Shown piece by piece: positions 37,289 to 48,625 of a stretch of DNA of 64,000 nt; the stretch's first letter is position 1, and every line of letters begins with the position of its first letter. The notes beneath the pieces were generated by a model. The model made no database searches. It was given only the letters and a program-made list of their open reading frames with translations, and was not told the DNA's origin. The position numbers and the translations under genes are program-made. The DNA is from Welwitschia mirabilis (lineage: Eukaryota; Gnetophyta; Gnetopsida; Welwitschiales): the NCBI GenBank assembly GCA_051453625.1, contig JBOZIK010000001.1, positions 188,383,315 through 188,447,314 of the forward strand, read 5' to 3'.

Positions 37289-39284
37289 CTATTATATATT
37301 ATTATCTTGTTCAACATTCAATAATCCACATAAAGTTATAACCCTTAATCCTTCTTCTTAATAAAGAGAATTGATGCATACCATGGTGAAATACTAGCTT
37401 TAATTAAAGATGTATCTAATAGTGATATTATTTGATTTTTTAATTAAGCTAACTCAACTAGAGACATCTTATATGATGCTTTCAAATTGAATCCATACTT
37501 AGCTCAAGATTTATTTTAAAATCCTCATCTCTACTTAGAAGGAAAACCTCATAACTCTTTATAAAATAAATCAAGATACTCATTTACCATCAAAATTTCT
37601 AAAATTTTTATTTAAGATTAGATAAACATAGAAATTTAACTACTTTAAATACCTTACTTCTTTTAAATTCCTTCTTCAACTGTCTTTCATTTATCAATAT
37701 ATTTGAAACAAGACCACATTCAATAGGTTAAATAATTCTATCATATTTAACTTCCACTATAGTCATTTGTCTTAAGTAATAGTCTATTTGAGATTTATAC
37801 ATCTATATCTAATTCATATCTAAAATGATGTCCAAATATCCTAGCCCTAAAAAGAACAACTTCACCTGAAAAGTATTAACTTTCAATTTAGATGTGACAT
37901 AAAGGCATTTAAACAAGTGTTCGAATTTTACTACCATCTAGAAGTTCTATGATAACATGTTTCTTATTTTCTATTTCTAAAAATAATTTTCATACTATAC
38001 AAAAAAATAGAATAATACCATTCTTTAAGATCCATCAATATTCTTACAAAAAGATTTTAACATAGTAAGTAAAGTTTTCAAAATCACAAATGGTTGAGCT
38101 TCTTTTCTTGAAATTAAAGCATTGAAATTTCTAAAATTCTTTTAAGCCTTCTTCTCTTTAGTTATTTTAGGATAATTTATAAGTTGATAAGGGCCTTTTC
38201 ATTTATAACATTCTAAATTTCTAGGATTACAAGCTCCATTTCTTTGTGGAAAATCTTATTTTACTTGTTCTAATAATATGCCTTATCCCTATTACTATTG
38301 AGTTTGCATCATATTTACTCTAGTTGCATCCATCCTATCATTTCCTCTAGTCATTTCAAATTTTATATTGTATAGTCGCATTCTATTTTATCCTGTTAAA
38401 TTTTCTTATATTGGTTTCTTTCTTTTCTTGAAAGTTTTATTTCTATTTTAATATTCCTCAAAAAGTCTTGATTTCTATAAATTTTTTGTAATAATTCTAA
38501 GCTAAACTAATTTCATCTAAATTTAAATTATATTATGAGAACCAATTATAAATTTTCTTACCTTTATTACTTCCATTTTAGCTATTTCAAGTACATATCT
38601 TAATAACTCCATGAATTTGTTCTCATATTGAGCTATGAATGTGCATCACTATCTAAGATTATAAAGTTATTATTCTTTTAACTTTTTATAAAAACTTGAT
38701 ATATTCCTCATCTAAAATCTATCCTAAAATTTTTCCTAGGTAAAAAATCCAAAAACTATGATACTTTTCTCTTATCATCCCATCATAATGTTGCACTCTT
38801 CTTTAGTTGATAAGGTACTAAAGTAGTTTTTCATTGAGATGTAAAGTTGAATAGTTCTAACTTCTTGAAAATAGATATTTTTCATGATTTATCTTCAATT
38901 ATATTATCTAATACATCAAACACTAAAGGATCTATTAGCCTAAGATACATCATCATTTTTCTAGAAACTTGTTATTACATCCAGATTTTTGAAGGTCTAA
39001 GGATTTAGTTCAAGTAGTTAAATAAAAATTAAATAAAAATAATTTTTATCTGGTGTGAACTAATAAGGTAATTTAATTGCTTGATTTTTTGTTTATTATC
39101 ATATTATTATTTAACATGTAATTCTTTACTATGCTAGTTGGAAATTATTATGTTGTAATTATTATTTTAAATGCTTTTATTTCTTGTATCTGCTATAATT
39201 AATAATATTATTTTTGTAGTTTATTCTTGTTTATTTAATGATATTATTTTAATGGCCAAATTAGTGATTATATAAATATTATTT
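37289..39284 (-). mobile_element. Gypsy G2 internal fragment
   Basis: Minus-strand Ty3/gypsy gag, protease and the first part of RT, truncated at the copia-A2 insertion site (CTATT at 37289-37293) and bounded on the right by the LINE target site. It is homologous to 59867-61800 of G3. The rest of its pol should lie beyond copia-A2 but is missing because copia-A2 is truncated at 25350. Confidence 0.78.
37294..38990 (-). pseudogene. Decayed gypsy gag-protease-RT(N) of G2
   Basis: In minus order: Retro-gag with 'YQLKKSATLWWDDKRKVS' (about 38760-38815) and 'ENKFMELLRYV'-like sequence near 38600. Next come a CCHC knuckle with one Cys lost ('CYK' ... 'KGPYQLINYPK', about 38180-38225) and a protease core around 'GLGYLDIILDMN' (about 37850). 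Last is the start of RT, 'ISPWYASILFIKKKD' (near 37370-37410) and 'YVDY' ... 'MLNK' just before the copia-A2 LTR. Stops are frequent. Together this is the ordinary Tekay/Del-like order. The polyprotein would have made particles, protease and polymerase. Confidence 0.78.
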
Positions 39285-39616
39285 TTTTTTCAAAAAAAGG
39301 TATGTGTAATAAAGTAGAAAAAAATATACCTCATGGGGGCGAAATCACTTGAGCATTACAGAAGCATAAAGCTATTCATATAAAAAAAAAAAAGGAGGGG
39401 TGGGGGACAAAACCGTCCCTTAACAATAAAAGAAAATAGCATAATAAGAATTTACCTTAAAAAAAGGGGGTGCAAGTACTAATAGAACTAGCCATAGAGA
39501 AGGACTTAAGAACTTAAGACTACTGAAAACTAGGGATGATATCACCTCTAGTAACTAGAATTTACAAAGAACTTAGACTACCAAGAAATGACCTAAAGGA
39601 AGAGGATGCCAGTCCT

Positions 39617-40849
39617 CTATAGACCTCTGCAGTAAGGGAAAACCTTATGATGGTTATGCTCAAGTAAGAATCTACCTAGGTCATCTGAGAGCACCTTAAA
39701 AGCTTGATTAGTTTTCTTAAATTCTTTAGCACTAGCCATGTTCTTATCTGGATGAAGGCATAGAGCTTTCTTCCTATAAGTTAATTTCATAGCTAATGGA
39801 AGAGCCTGATGAGAAAGAAGTAGAGTAATAAATGGACATCTTTTCAACCCACCCAAAGTTGCCAGAAGAACCTCCTTCCTGGCTATATTCATCTCAATAT
39901 TCTGAGTTTGGGATTGGGATTCCAAAGATGAAGAGTTAGAGGTAGAGCTTTGAGGTGTATTAGGATCTGAAACTGGAGGAGGAGAGTGTTGGGATTCCTA
40001 AGTAGGGTTAGCTGGTGAGGAAGGGCCTAAAGCTAAGGGAGGATAAGGTGGAGACTAATCTTGAGTTGGGTTAGGAGGATGCTCCTTAAGAGATTTCTAC
40101 TGGGTCGAGGGTGAAGACAGACTTGCTGAGTAAGCTAGAGGCAAAGATGCCCCCTTACTGCTAGGGCTAGAAGGAGCTACTGTTTTTTCTGGGATAGGAT
40201 TTTTAGCCAAGGAGGAACTTTTAGAATAAGTTCTGCTAGAAGTGATTTGGTGATGACGGCAAGGGTGAGGGGACTCTTTAGCCCAATCTTCTTGAGTTGC
40301 TCTTCAAAGTGCAAGAATTAAGCCTGAATGCCTAGAGGAGTCCTTTCGCTTGAGGAATTGAATGAAAAAGTGGGGAAGGTTCATTTGACATCCTAGGTCA
40401 AGAGACTTAAGAAATACAAAATAAATTCTAAGCAACTTAGAACAATTACCAGATTGAATAAAGTATCTATCCACCAATTCTACCCCGAGCCCTCATAGGG
40501 ATGGTAGCGTTTTTCTATTGATATGCCCACTAGATAGCTTTAGGATTCCACCTAGAAATAAAAGAAGGGCTTCTTATTGACCTCTACTTCCAAAGGGTAT
40601 CTTCTCACCTTTTGCTGGGACCTCCAAAAAGTGAGCAAAAGATTGTTCTAAAATTTCTATTGGGATTCTTTAAAAATTTATTCTTCCTTCTATTCATCAC
40701 CTATAAAATAGGGTGATTTCAGTCCCCACATCCCTTCTTAGTTTGTGTAGAAGGGTTTTCCATCCCATTGGCTAGATTTTCTCTCATAGCTCCAGGCATC
40801 CTTCGAAGAGGTCTAGGTCAGTAGGCTCATATGTTGGGGTGGCTTCCAT
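39617..40849 (-). pseudogene. 410-codon decayed frame with C-terminal J-domain-like segment, inside LINE
   Basis: From an ATG at 40849 (MEATPTYEPTDLDLFEG) to the stop at 39617 there are exactly 411 codons, with no net frameshift and 11 internal stops. All of these stops fit single C-to-T (or G-to-A) changes. The N-terminal 220 residues are unrecognised. A Ser/Pro/Gln-rich linker follows, and the last 103 codons are open. The end reads 'LTYRKKALCLHPDKNMASA' then 'FKKTNQAFKVLSDD'. This resembles helix II, the HPD loop and helix III of a J-domain (Hsp70 co-chaperone), though helix I is not convincing. A TATTTATA box-like element lies about 60 bases upstream (40907-40914). It could be captured host DNA, an extra LINE ORF, or a fragment of another element. 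Confidence 0.6.
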
Positions 40850-41049
40850 GGCGAGTTCAATTTAAGAGTGATTACGAATTATCTTTTTGGCTGTATAAAT
40901 AGGGAAGGAAAGGGGGGCATTATTGAAAATTAAACTATTTTTAATCCATCATATCTATTGTAAAGTTAGACGAATCCCATTAACCGAATGCATATCAGAG
41001 GCATCGTTACTTTAATAGTACTTAGTCATTAATATTATTAACTTCTTGC

Positions 41050-41210
41050 TCTAAGTGCCTTAATGAAAGAGGTGTTGAGTTGTTTCTATTATGGATTGGT
41101 AGATGGGACATTTGATATCAACTTGGATTCCCCTTTTTGCTAATTATTTTCTTATCAGAATTTGGTGGTGCTCTTTCAGCCAGCAAAAAACTTTAATTTT
41201 CTCAAGTATT
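41050..41210 (-). pseudogene. Remnant of LINE ORF2 C-terminal zinc-binding domain (zf-RVT)
   Basis: On the minus strand 'EKIKVFCWLKEHHQILIRK' is followed by 'LAKRGIQVDIKCPIYQ' and 'ETTQHLFH', the usual order of the zinc-binding region that ends plant LINE ORF2 proteins. The first stops again fit CAA/CAG decay. It marks the normal end of ORF2, so the J-domain-like frame lies downstream of ORF2. Confidence 0.75.
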
Positions 41211-41513
41211 TGGTCCCTCTAGTTCTTCTTGTAGCCTTTCTGTTTGTTTATTTTTTTTATTAGGATCTGTTTGAATGTTTCATTCTAAGTAATGTTCAAA
41301 TTAGAAAGTTGTTAATTAGCTTTGCAAAGGTGTTTTAAAGATAAGGTAGTCCATGTTCCATTGTTGAGTATTTGTACTTATGATTCATTAAGTCAATTCA
41401 AGGATACCCTCCCTCTTGTAATATCTTTAAAATCCTTTGTGCTCCTATAAGAATATAATCCTTAGGTTTCTATATTCACCATCCTCCTGATTCTTTAGAA
41501 TGGGCTATGATTT

Positions 41514-42028
41514 NNNNNNNNNNNNNNNNNNNNNNNNNNNNNNNNNNNNNNNNNNNNNNNNNNNNNNNNNNNNNNNNNNNNNNNNNNNNNNNNNNNNNNN
41601 NNNNNNNNNNNNNNNNNNNNNNNNNNNNNNNNNNNNNNNNNNNNNNNNNNNNNNNNNNNNNNNNNNNNNNNNNNNNNNNNNNNNNNNNNNNNNNNNNNNN
41701 NNNNNNNNNNNNNNNNNNNNNNNNNNNNNNNNNNNNNNNNNNNNNNNNNNNNNNNNNNNNNNNNNNNNNNNNNNNNNNNNNNNNNNNNNNNNNNNNNNNN
41801 NNNNNNNNNNNNNNNNNNNNNNNNNNNNNNNNNNNNNNNNNNNNNNNNNNNNNNNNNNNNNNNNNNNNNNNNNNNNNNNNNNNNNNNNNNNNNNNNNNNN
41901 NNNNNNNNNNNNNNNNNNNNNNNNNNNNNNNNNNNNNNNNNNNNNNNNNNNNNNNNNNNNNNNNNNNNNNNNNNNNNNNNNNNNNNNNNNNNNNNNNNNN
42001 NNNNNNNNNNNNNNNNNNNNNNNNNNNN
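41514..42028. other. Assembly gap (515 N) flanked by an exact 51-bp duplication
   Basis: The 51 bases at 41463-41513 recur without mismatch at 42029-42079 directly after the gap. This is best read as one sequence assembled twice. Confidence 0.97.
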
Positions 42029-42172
42029 TAGGTTTCTATATTCACCATCCTCCTGATTCTTTAGAATGGGCTATGATTTCCCATTTACATAGATGTATCT
42101 TTTGATGGTCTTTTCTTCTAAATCATATAAAATATTTTAAGATCCTACAAATTTTTAAATGATATTCTTTTA

Positions 42173-42216
42173 GGGTAGGGGAGGGGTGGAGGGGGGGAGG
42201 GGGGGAGGGGGGGGGA
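42173..42216 (+). repeat. G-rich tract with repeated G4-G9 runs
   Basis: The plus strand carries seven or more runs of four to nine G separated by single A or short spacers, C-rich in the sense of the LINE. It meets the simple sequence rule for an intramolecular G-quadruplex and is exceptional in this AT-rich window. Confidence 0.9.
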
Positions 42217-42679
42217 ATGCCCTGGTAGATGTCCTATAGTTCTCCTATTTTTTCATTCATGATGTAGGAGATTTTGCCCTCTCTAATACATTGTCTGCTC
42301 AAGGTACATATTCTTGATTTGTTCCAATTAGTGTGAAGTTCTATTGCCTCTAAAAATGTGTTCATGGCATTTTTTATAGCTTTTCTTGATCATTCTCCCC
42401 AATAATTCTCTTTATTCTTGTGAATTTATTGAAGCTCCATTAGGCACTAGTATTCTCCATTTCTAAGGCTATCCTAATTACCTTCCTTTTCTTATTCAGT
42501 TTGAATGTGTTTGAGGTTCTCCTCAATTTCAGATTTTGAGTTAAACCTCTCTTTGTCCTTCTTTCTCCAATTTCTTATGTGAACCTTAAAGGTATTAAGG
42601 CCTCTATATAAGAAAGTGATAGTTTGTTTACTATGTCTAGATCTATTTTAGAATAATTCTAGTTTCTATTCGGTTGGTC

Positions 42680-43392
42680 AAGTACCTTTACATACAAAAT
42701 GGGATTTTTGGGAATGAAAACAACTCTACTTTGAGCATAATGGGACAATGATCTAATGTAATCCTATTTAGACCATGGGCTTCAAGAGGAATTTTAGCTA
42801 GGTGTTTTCTAGTTATCACTCTGTCAATCTTGAACATTATTAGCTCTGTACCTATTTTTCTATGTGACCATGTATATTTGCAACTAGTGGTGGATATATC
42901 TATAAGAGAACATCTTACCAAGAAGTCTTTTAGGATAGAGGCCTCTCTAGAGTTCTAGTTGTCCCTACCAGATGTTTTCTAGTGATGGAGGCATTGATTA
43001 AAGTCACTCAAAATTATCCATTTAGATTTATCCACTACATTGTCTTGAGCCTCTTCCAATACCATAGCCTTATCGAGGTGTATTGGGGACTGTATATATT
43101 TGTAATGATCCATTCTTCCTTTTTAAGAAAGATCGTAATGTAATTCTAACTGCTACAAATCAGATCTGCCTTTTTTTTTTGTAGAAACCAAAACATCACC
43201 AGATTTACCTTGGGCTAGTATGCTTAAAGAGGTTCATTATTGTCCCATCTTCATGTTATCCCTATTATGTTTTAGTTTTGTCTTCTGAAGGTAGACTAAA
43301 TTGATATTATATTAAGTAATCAGATTTCATAGGGTTTTTTTTTTTTCGTAGAAGGACCCTAATCCCCTACAGTTCCATGAGAAACAATTCAT
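42680..43392 (-). pseudogene. Decayed LINE ORF2 endonuclease domain
   Basis: ORF2 begins at an ATG at 43392 with 'MNCFSWNCRGLGS', the standard start of the AP-type endonuclease of plant LINEs. A 77-codon open stretch (42921-42688) contains 'STTSCKYTWSHRK', 'DRVI' and 'LDHCPIML', matching the FTW, LDR and SDHCP-type motifs at the end of this domain, with the expected Ser before Asp-His changed to Leu. The middle is broken by stops and shifts. The endonuclease would nick the target for target-primed reverse transcription. Confidence 0.8.
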
Positions 43393-43689
43393 TGGGGGTG
43401 TTTTTGCCCCTTTCTGAGCTTTTGTCCTTTTTTTAATGTGTCTTTAATTATAGATTGGAAACTATTTATGACATTCTTAGCTGTTTCTCGCTCTCGTAAG
43501 ATTCTATTGCTAGGTCTTCCCTTTGTCTGGGATTCCACTTTATTAGATTCGTTATCTTGAAGGTTTTGTTAGGTATCATTCTTATCCATGAGAGGTTGAA
43601 ATGGGTTTTCTTATTTTGGATCTTTTTTTATCTTACTTTTCTTTAGATAAATAGTGGTGCTTTTTTTAGTTTATTCCTTCCGTTGCTTA

Positions 43690-44500
43690 TGCTTACATAT
43701 GCTCTAATTGTGCCCAGTCTTTTCACAAAAGGTGCAAGTTTCTTTTTGCTTTTTTTCAATGTCTATCAATCTCTTCCGGCATTCTTCTTGAAGGTATCCC
43801 AATCTTTCACAATGTGAGCATTTCTTCTTAGGAGGAGCACATCTCCTCGAGAGGTGTCTTGATTTCCCATAGGTTGAGCATGGAATTGAAAGATTTTCAT
43901 ATGTGACTTCTAGATCATAGGTTCTCATTTGGATCTATATTTTATGGATTAGACTTCCTTAGTATCGTCAAGACTCATCCATACATAGAATCTGACTAAA
44001 ACTAATCTAGTTTATTTAATCATGATTCGATCTAGCTTGATCAGATCTCTAAACTATTAGCCATTCTTCTTAGTATATCTTCAATCCAAAATTCTAGGGA
44101 AAACTTATGGATCTGGATTTAGATCGGAAGTTTTTTAAATAATTGTGGGTCCGATTACATCCCCCATGTTCATTTGGCTAGGGCTAGGTCCCTAACCCCA
44201 AAAAACCATGGTCCTCTTGCTATGATTTCATATTGATCTTGTTCATTATCTAAATCGAATAAAACTAACTCTTTTAGCATTGCTATAACATTAACTTTGC
44301 TAATTCCTATCCATTTTATTATGACCCAATCATGGATTTGATCCAATCGAGGTCGAGGGCCAGAAGACACAAACTTGCTAATGAGGCTAAACTTAAGTTT
44401 TTTCTCTATTTCACTACATGCATCTTCATCTATATCTAATACAAGGGATTTCCCCTCCCTGGAGAACTAAGTTTTCTCTATCTTAGGGCTAAATCCCCTT
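43690..44500 (-). pseudogene. Decayed LINE ORF1 (DUF4283-like plus zinc knuckles)
   Basis: Two open stretches on minus belong together. 44370-44170 includes 'WVIIKWIGISKVNVIAML' and 'YEIIARGPWFFGVRDLALAK', a DUF4283-type RNA-binding region. 43928-43704 includes 'VTYENLSIPC' and three knuckles in a row: 'CSTYGKSRHLSRRC' (second Cys changed to Tyr), 'CSHCERLGYLQEEC' (His changed to Tyr) and 'CTFCEKTGHN' followed by a TAG and the last Cys. The stretch between them is frameshifted. ORF1 proteins bind LINE RNA. The substitutions fit C-to-T/G-to-A decay. Confidence 0.78.
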
Positions 44501-44690
44501 AGAAAACCGTAAAAAAATTGATTAAAACTGTAAGATGAAAAGACTCTCGAAACTTACTTGCTAATTTCCTATTATGTGGCTGAAAATGTTCCCCCACTTT
44601 GTGATTAGGAACTAAAATTACCCCCACTAAACTGCGATCTCCAAACCCTATACCCTCCTTTTCCAGATCCACATCTTCAAATCCACATCC

Positions 44691-46563
44691 AAATATTATT
44701 TGATTTTCTTTTTTATCTCTTAGTATACTTCCTTATTCTAATGCATACCATAGATTCCTGTAACAACTATAATTATTAAGATGCATTATGTTGTCTTATT
44801 TTAATATTTTATCATAGTAATGCAGGCTAAAGTAACACCCATAATTATAATGTTTTATTTTATTTTATTTGTAGTTACCATGTACTCATTATGACAAAAT
44901 CTTATCTTGATGTTTCTATTAAAATTACTTGCTAAATATCTCATCTTACTTCTTTTTTTAATTATAAGTAGTGGCATTTTTCTTTAGATGTCTTATTTGA
45001 GTAAATACTATTGATTATTTATTTTTCAAAAATAGTAAGATGTCATGTAACTAAACTTTATCTTCTTTGTACTTATCTTGCAAAATAAAAGTACTTTTAA
45101 ATGATGTAACTTATATGTTAATGATGGATTAGTCTTTTCCATATCCATTATTTACTTATTATTGTTAAAATAGTATTGGCATGTTAAGAATTTACTATTA
45201 TGAGGAAATATTAAATGTACCTAGTGATCAAACAAAGTAATGATTGGGAGTTAGGAAATCATAACCATTTTTCAATATAGTGGTAAATTATGTGTTCTTT
45301 GATATTATATATTATATTAATTCTTCTTATTATAAATAGGATATTTTTTCCTTTAATTGTATTAGTTGGAATATCTTCTAGACTTGGATTTTGATGACCT
45401 CACATCTTAGATCTTTGAAAACTTTTGAAGTCTTTGGAATCTTAGGGTTTTTAGAGCTTAGGTATAAAAATCTTGAAGCTTGAAAAACTTCATGTTAAAT
45501 TATGGATATGATACTAGACTTATTTCTTATATTATCCTATGTATTTCTTAAATCTTGTATGGTCTATACTTCTTATGTATATCAAATGATTTTTATGATT
45601 TTCTTATATTTTATATGGTTGTAATATTAATTTTATTTCAAGCATGATTCTATTATATTCTTACATCTTTTATATGGTTCTAAGTTCTTGTATCTTTGTG
45701 ATCTAAATAAATTCTTATTTACTTACTAAATGATCTATTTTCTTAGAATTATAGTAAATTTCTAAATTCCCTTAGTTATTTATATTTATTTGATATATTG
45801 ATATGAGTATTTATTGTATGATTTAAAGATTATTTATACATTATTATTATTTCTTATGAAATTTCTTGATGCTTAAAAAGGAAAAACTAGAAAAGTAAAT
45901 CTTGTCATTTCTTGTGACATCATTTGAAACTCCAAATATTCTTATTAAAATGAGAGTTTCATAGTGGATTTAATAAGGTTGTGAAATATGAAAGTCCACA
46001 AATTGTAAAATGAGGTAGTGGGATTAATAAATCCACAAATTACTAAATGAGATAGCAAAATGATGAAAACAAAGTATAACTCATCTATTAAATATAACCA
46101 AAGATTGCTAAATAAGACAATGGAATTGATAATTCATAGATCATCAAATGATGTAATAGAAAGAAAAACCATAGATCACTAAATGAGGTAGTGGAAATGA
46201 TAATTTATAATTTTTTAAATGAGATAACAGAATGGTAAAAATAAAATATAACTAGTTTACCTTATTTCCATTTTTATGGAAATCAAACATTGGATAGTTT
46301 AGAGTTTTTTCTTATATCATTTTAACCTAACTCTTTTGTGTTAAAAAAGATGACAAGTCAAAGCATAGTTAAGGTTGATATATCTTACAAAGAAGGAAAC
46401 ATAATAATGAAATATATATTATCTAGCTTATGCTTAAAAAATATTAATTGGAATGATTTACTTACTATTATAACTTGTGATCTTTTTATGTTTTATGATT
46501 GATATTTTATTTTCAAAAAGCCACAGTTATTCACCTATAATACACTTGTAAACTAAGAATAAT
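44691..46563 (-). repeat. Gypsy LTR region shared by G2 and G3
   Basis: Homologous along its length to 61830-63794. It lies upstream (in minus sense) of G2 gag and, beyond the copia-A4 fragment, downstream of the G3 pol end, so it serves as LTR for both units of a tandem array. Its exact terminal dinucleotides could not be fixed. It contains a short-repeat array at about 45985-46240. Confidence 0.6.
45985..46240. repeat. Degenerate tandem array of a 'AAATGAGGTAGTGGAA' unit
   Basis: About six imperfect copies of a roughly 40-60 base unit, each with 'cacaaatt' or 'catagatca' followed by 'AAATGAGRTARYRGAA'. The same array is in the paralogous LTR at 63120-63390. Confidence 0.75.
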
Positions 46564-47606
46564 TGAACTTAGAGGGTATGGTAAATGATTTCTATTAAAT
46601 AAAATCCATACTTAAAAAATTAAAATTTACACAATAAAGACATTACTAGATTATTATGGTCCCTTAACTTGAATATGTCTACATGCAGAGGGCATATTTC
46701 TTTTACACCTTTGAATATTCTCAACCTACAAAATTGTAGTTTTAAAACATCATCATTCTTACATATGACTAAGATGCTCCTAATAAGATAATACTCTCTT
46801 CTCCTTAGGTATTTATAATAAACAAAAGTAGAAACATGCTCATAAGTGCTTATAGAAGCACATCCATATAATAATTGTCTTACAACTTGAAATTCCAACT
46901 AAGGGATCTTAAGAATAATATTGAGTAATGGACTATAATAAATGTATTCAAAAATCTAACATTCCTACTATTTAAGTGGAAATAAATAGTATAATAAAAG
47001 AAAACAATAATCGTGAAAGATGTCACTTTAATGGAATGCTTAAGTTCTACTTGTAGTTATTCACGAGTGTCTAAGATTAAAGTATGTAGACATGAAAGAG
47101 CTATTGATCAAATAATGTGTTTACCAAATGATACCCTTCAATAAGGTTATAAGAATCTTCATGGTGCATGCTTTTTTGGTGTATACTTCTATAACCCTTT
47201 TTTATTTTGTGCCTTTTATATTTTTGATGTCTTCCTTGCCTTTACCTTAGAGAGATAATCATTTAAAAACGTTTAAATGCTATGCAATGATTAGAAATAG
47301 ATAAGTTTTATTCATCTAATGGATATTTTATTTTTCATTAAAATTTTTAGAATAGACATCATTTCCATAGTAGATATCTCTAGAAAGAATAGGTCTTCAT
47401 CCTAAACTATGTCTTTAATTAAACTACTTAGATTATGATAAAACTTGAATTGCTACATTTCTGACTCTTAGAAATGACAAATTTACTATGTAAAAATTAC
47501 CTGATTTCCTAAATGTAGATTAATCCTATTTCCAATTTTACCTATCTATACATTAAGCACATTAAATCTAACAAGTGGAATCATTAAAATAGGGATTTTA
47601 CCAATA
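46564..47606 (-). repeat. copia-A4 LTR
   Basis: About 1.04 kb, shorter than the other copia-A LTRs (1.26 to 1.56 kb). It lacks the first about ten bases at its left edge and has internal deletions. Confidence 0.62.
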
Positions 47607-48625
47607 ACGTTTCCTTTTTTGATGATGTCAAAAAATCAGAAAATATCGTTAATATAATCACGTTTTAAAAATTGATGTGAAATAACTTAATCGAAGAGAA
47701 AACATAATGTATTACATGCAACATGTTATAAACTTAAAAAATTAAAAATGTTTATTAACCACACATAATCATTTACAAAATAGTGAAAAAGAAGTGGTGT
47801 AAATTGACTAAAATTACTAAATAGATGTCAAAAAATAAATTATATTACATACAAGGAGAAAATTAATAATAGATATTAAAAAAATATCAAAAAATATCAT
47901 AAAATATATGATAATATGTGACGATAAGCATAAAAAATGGTGTCATGCATAGGAAGTCCAATTCATCCATCTCAAGTCCACATCCTCTAAACTCATATAA
48001 GATGTCCAATAAGGCCCAATCTGATTTTCCCATCTTATTCCCCTTTTTGAGCATCATATAAGGATATAGATATTGAGAGCTAAATCATTGGTGTAGTGAT
48101 TGTCATTTCCTACATCATCACTATTATGATTGCTATCTCTAGTCATAGAGGTTTGGATGGTATATAAAGAAGATGATGTAGGCGGAGGTGTGTATCACTT
48201 TCGAGATAGTTGTTATGATGGCTTATCTTGAACCTAAGAGATCTATCTTCTCATATGTGAAAGGGGTAATAGAACTGCTAAAGAAGCTAACAGTAGCTGT
48301 CTTAGCAAAAATAGAAGCTAAGGGTAGAGTAGTGTTGAGGTGGAGTAGTGATGGAAGGTGAAGCATGAATGGGAATTATAAGAAATGATAGTAGTGATGA
48401 AAGATGAGTTGATAATGGTGGATGATATGGTTATTGGAATAATTTTAGATAGTGAATGGGTAGTTTGTAATGAGACATGCAAAAGATGAAGGTATTATCA
48501 TCAGATCTCTTAGAGCCTACCTTCTACTCCCCTTGTATTTGTGTTATAACTTTAATTTACATCACAAAATATCATCCTTTGATTTCCATGTTGCTTTTTG
48601 TTTAGATTGATGCAAATACTAAACC
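46564..48625 (-). mobile_element. copia-A4 fragment (3' LTR and 3' internal end)
   Basis: 46564-47606 matches the copia-A LTRs and is followed by a polypurine-type sequence (minus 'ATCAAAAAAGGAAAC'). 47620-48600 resembles 52600-53700 of copia-A3, with a shared segment 'AGATCTATCT' 'CTCATA' at 48240 and 53470. It lies between the gypsy LTR and the gypsy integrase end, and stops abruptly at about 48625. A matching junction starts at 63795. Confidence 0.62.

Larger units (their letters stand above)
39285..44690 (-). mobile_element. L1-like LINE with an extra 3' reading frame
   Basis: Flanked by an 11-bp TSD AAATATTATTT (39274-39284 and 44691-44701). In minus orientation it ends in a poly(A) (plus-strand T run at 39283-39290). 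The uninterrupted target is visible in the paralogous gypsy at about 61795-61830. Order on minus: ORF1 with DUF4283-like domain and zinc knuckles, endonuclease, C-rich tract, a region with a gap, a zinc-binding RT-terminal domain, then a separate long frame with a J-domain-like end. No RT core was found; the space between endonuclease and zinc-binding domain is too short for it even with the gap, so RT is probably deleted. Confidence 0.82.
25480..46563. repeat. Tandem-duplication unit 1 (with later insertions)
   Basis: Once the Sirevirus-like element (26044-34128) and LINE (39285-44690) are removed, the order is copia-A gag side, copia-A 5' LTR, gypsy RT-N/PR/gag, gypsy LTR, copia-A junction. 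The same order and junctions occur at 55560-63794. Corresponding points are about 17.2 kb apart when the LINE is discounted (37289 versus 59867; 46564 versus 63795). Confidence 0.7.

Noticed and set aside
39617-39925. Intact small host DnaJ gene
   Set aside because: The 102-codon open stretch is only the end of a longer decayed frame inside a LINE with TSDs, and J-domain helix I is not convincing, so it is annotated as a pseudogene.
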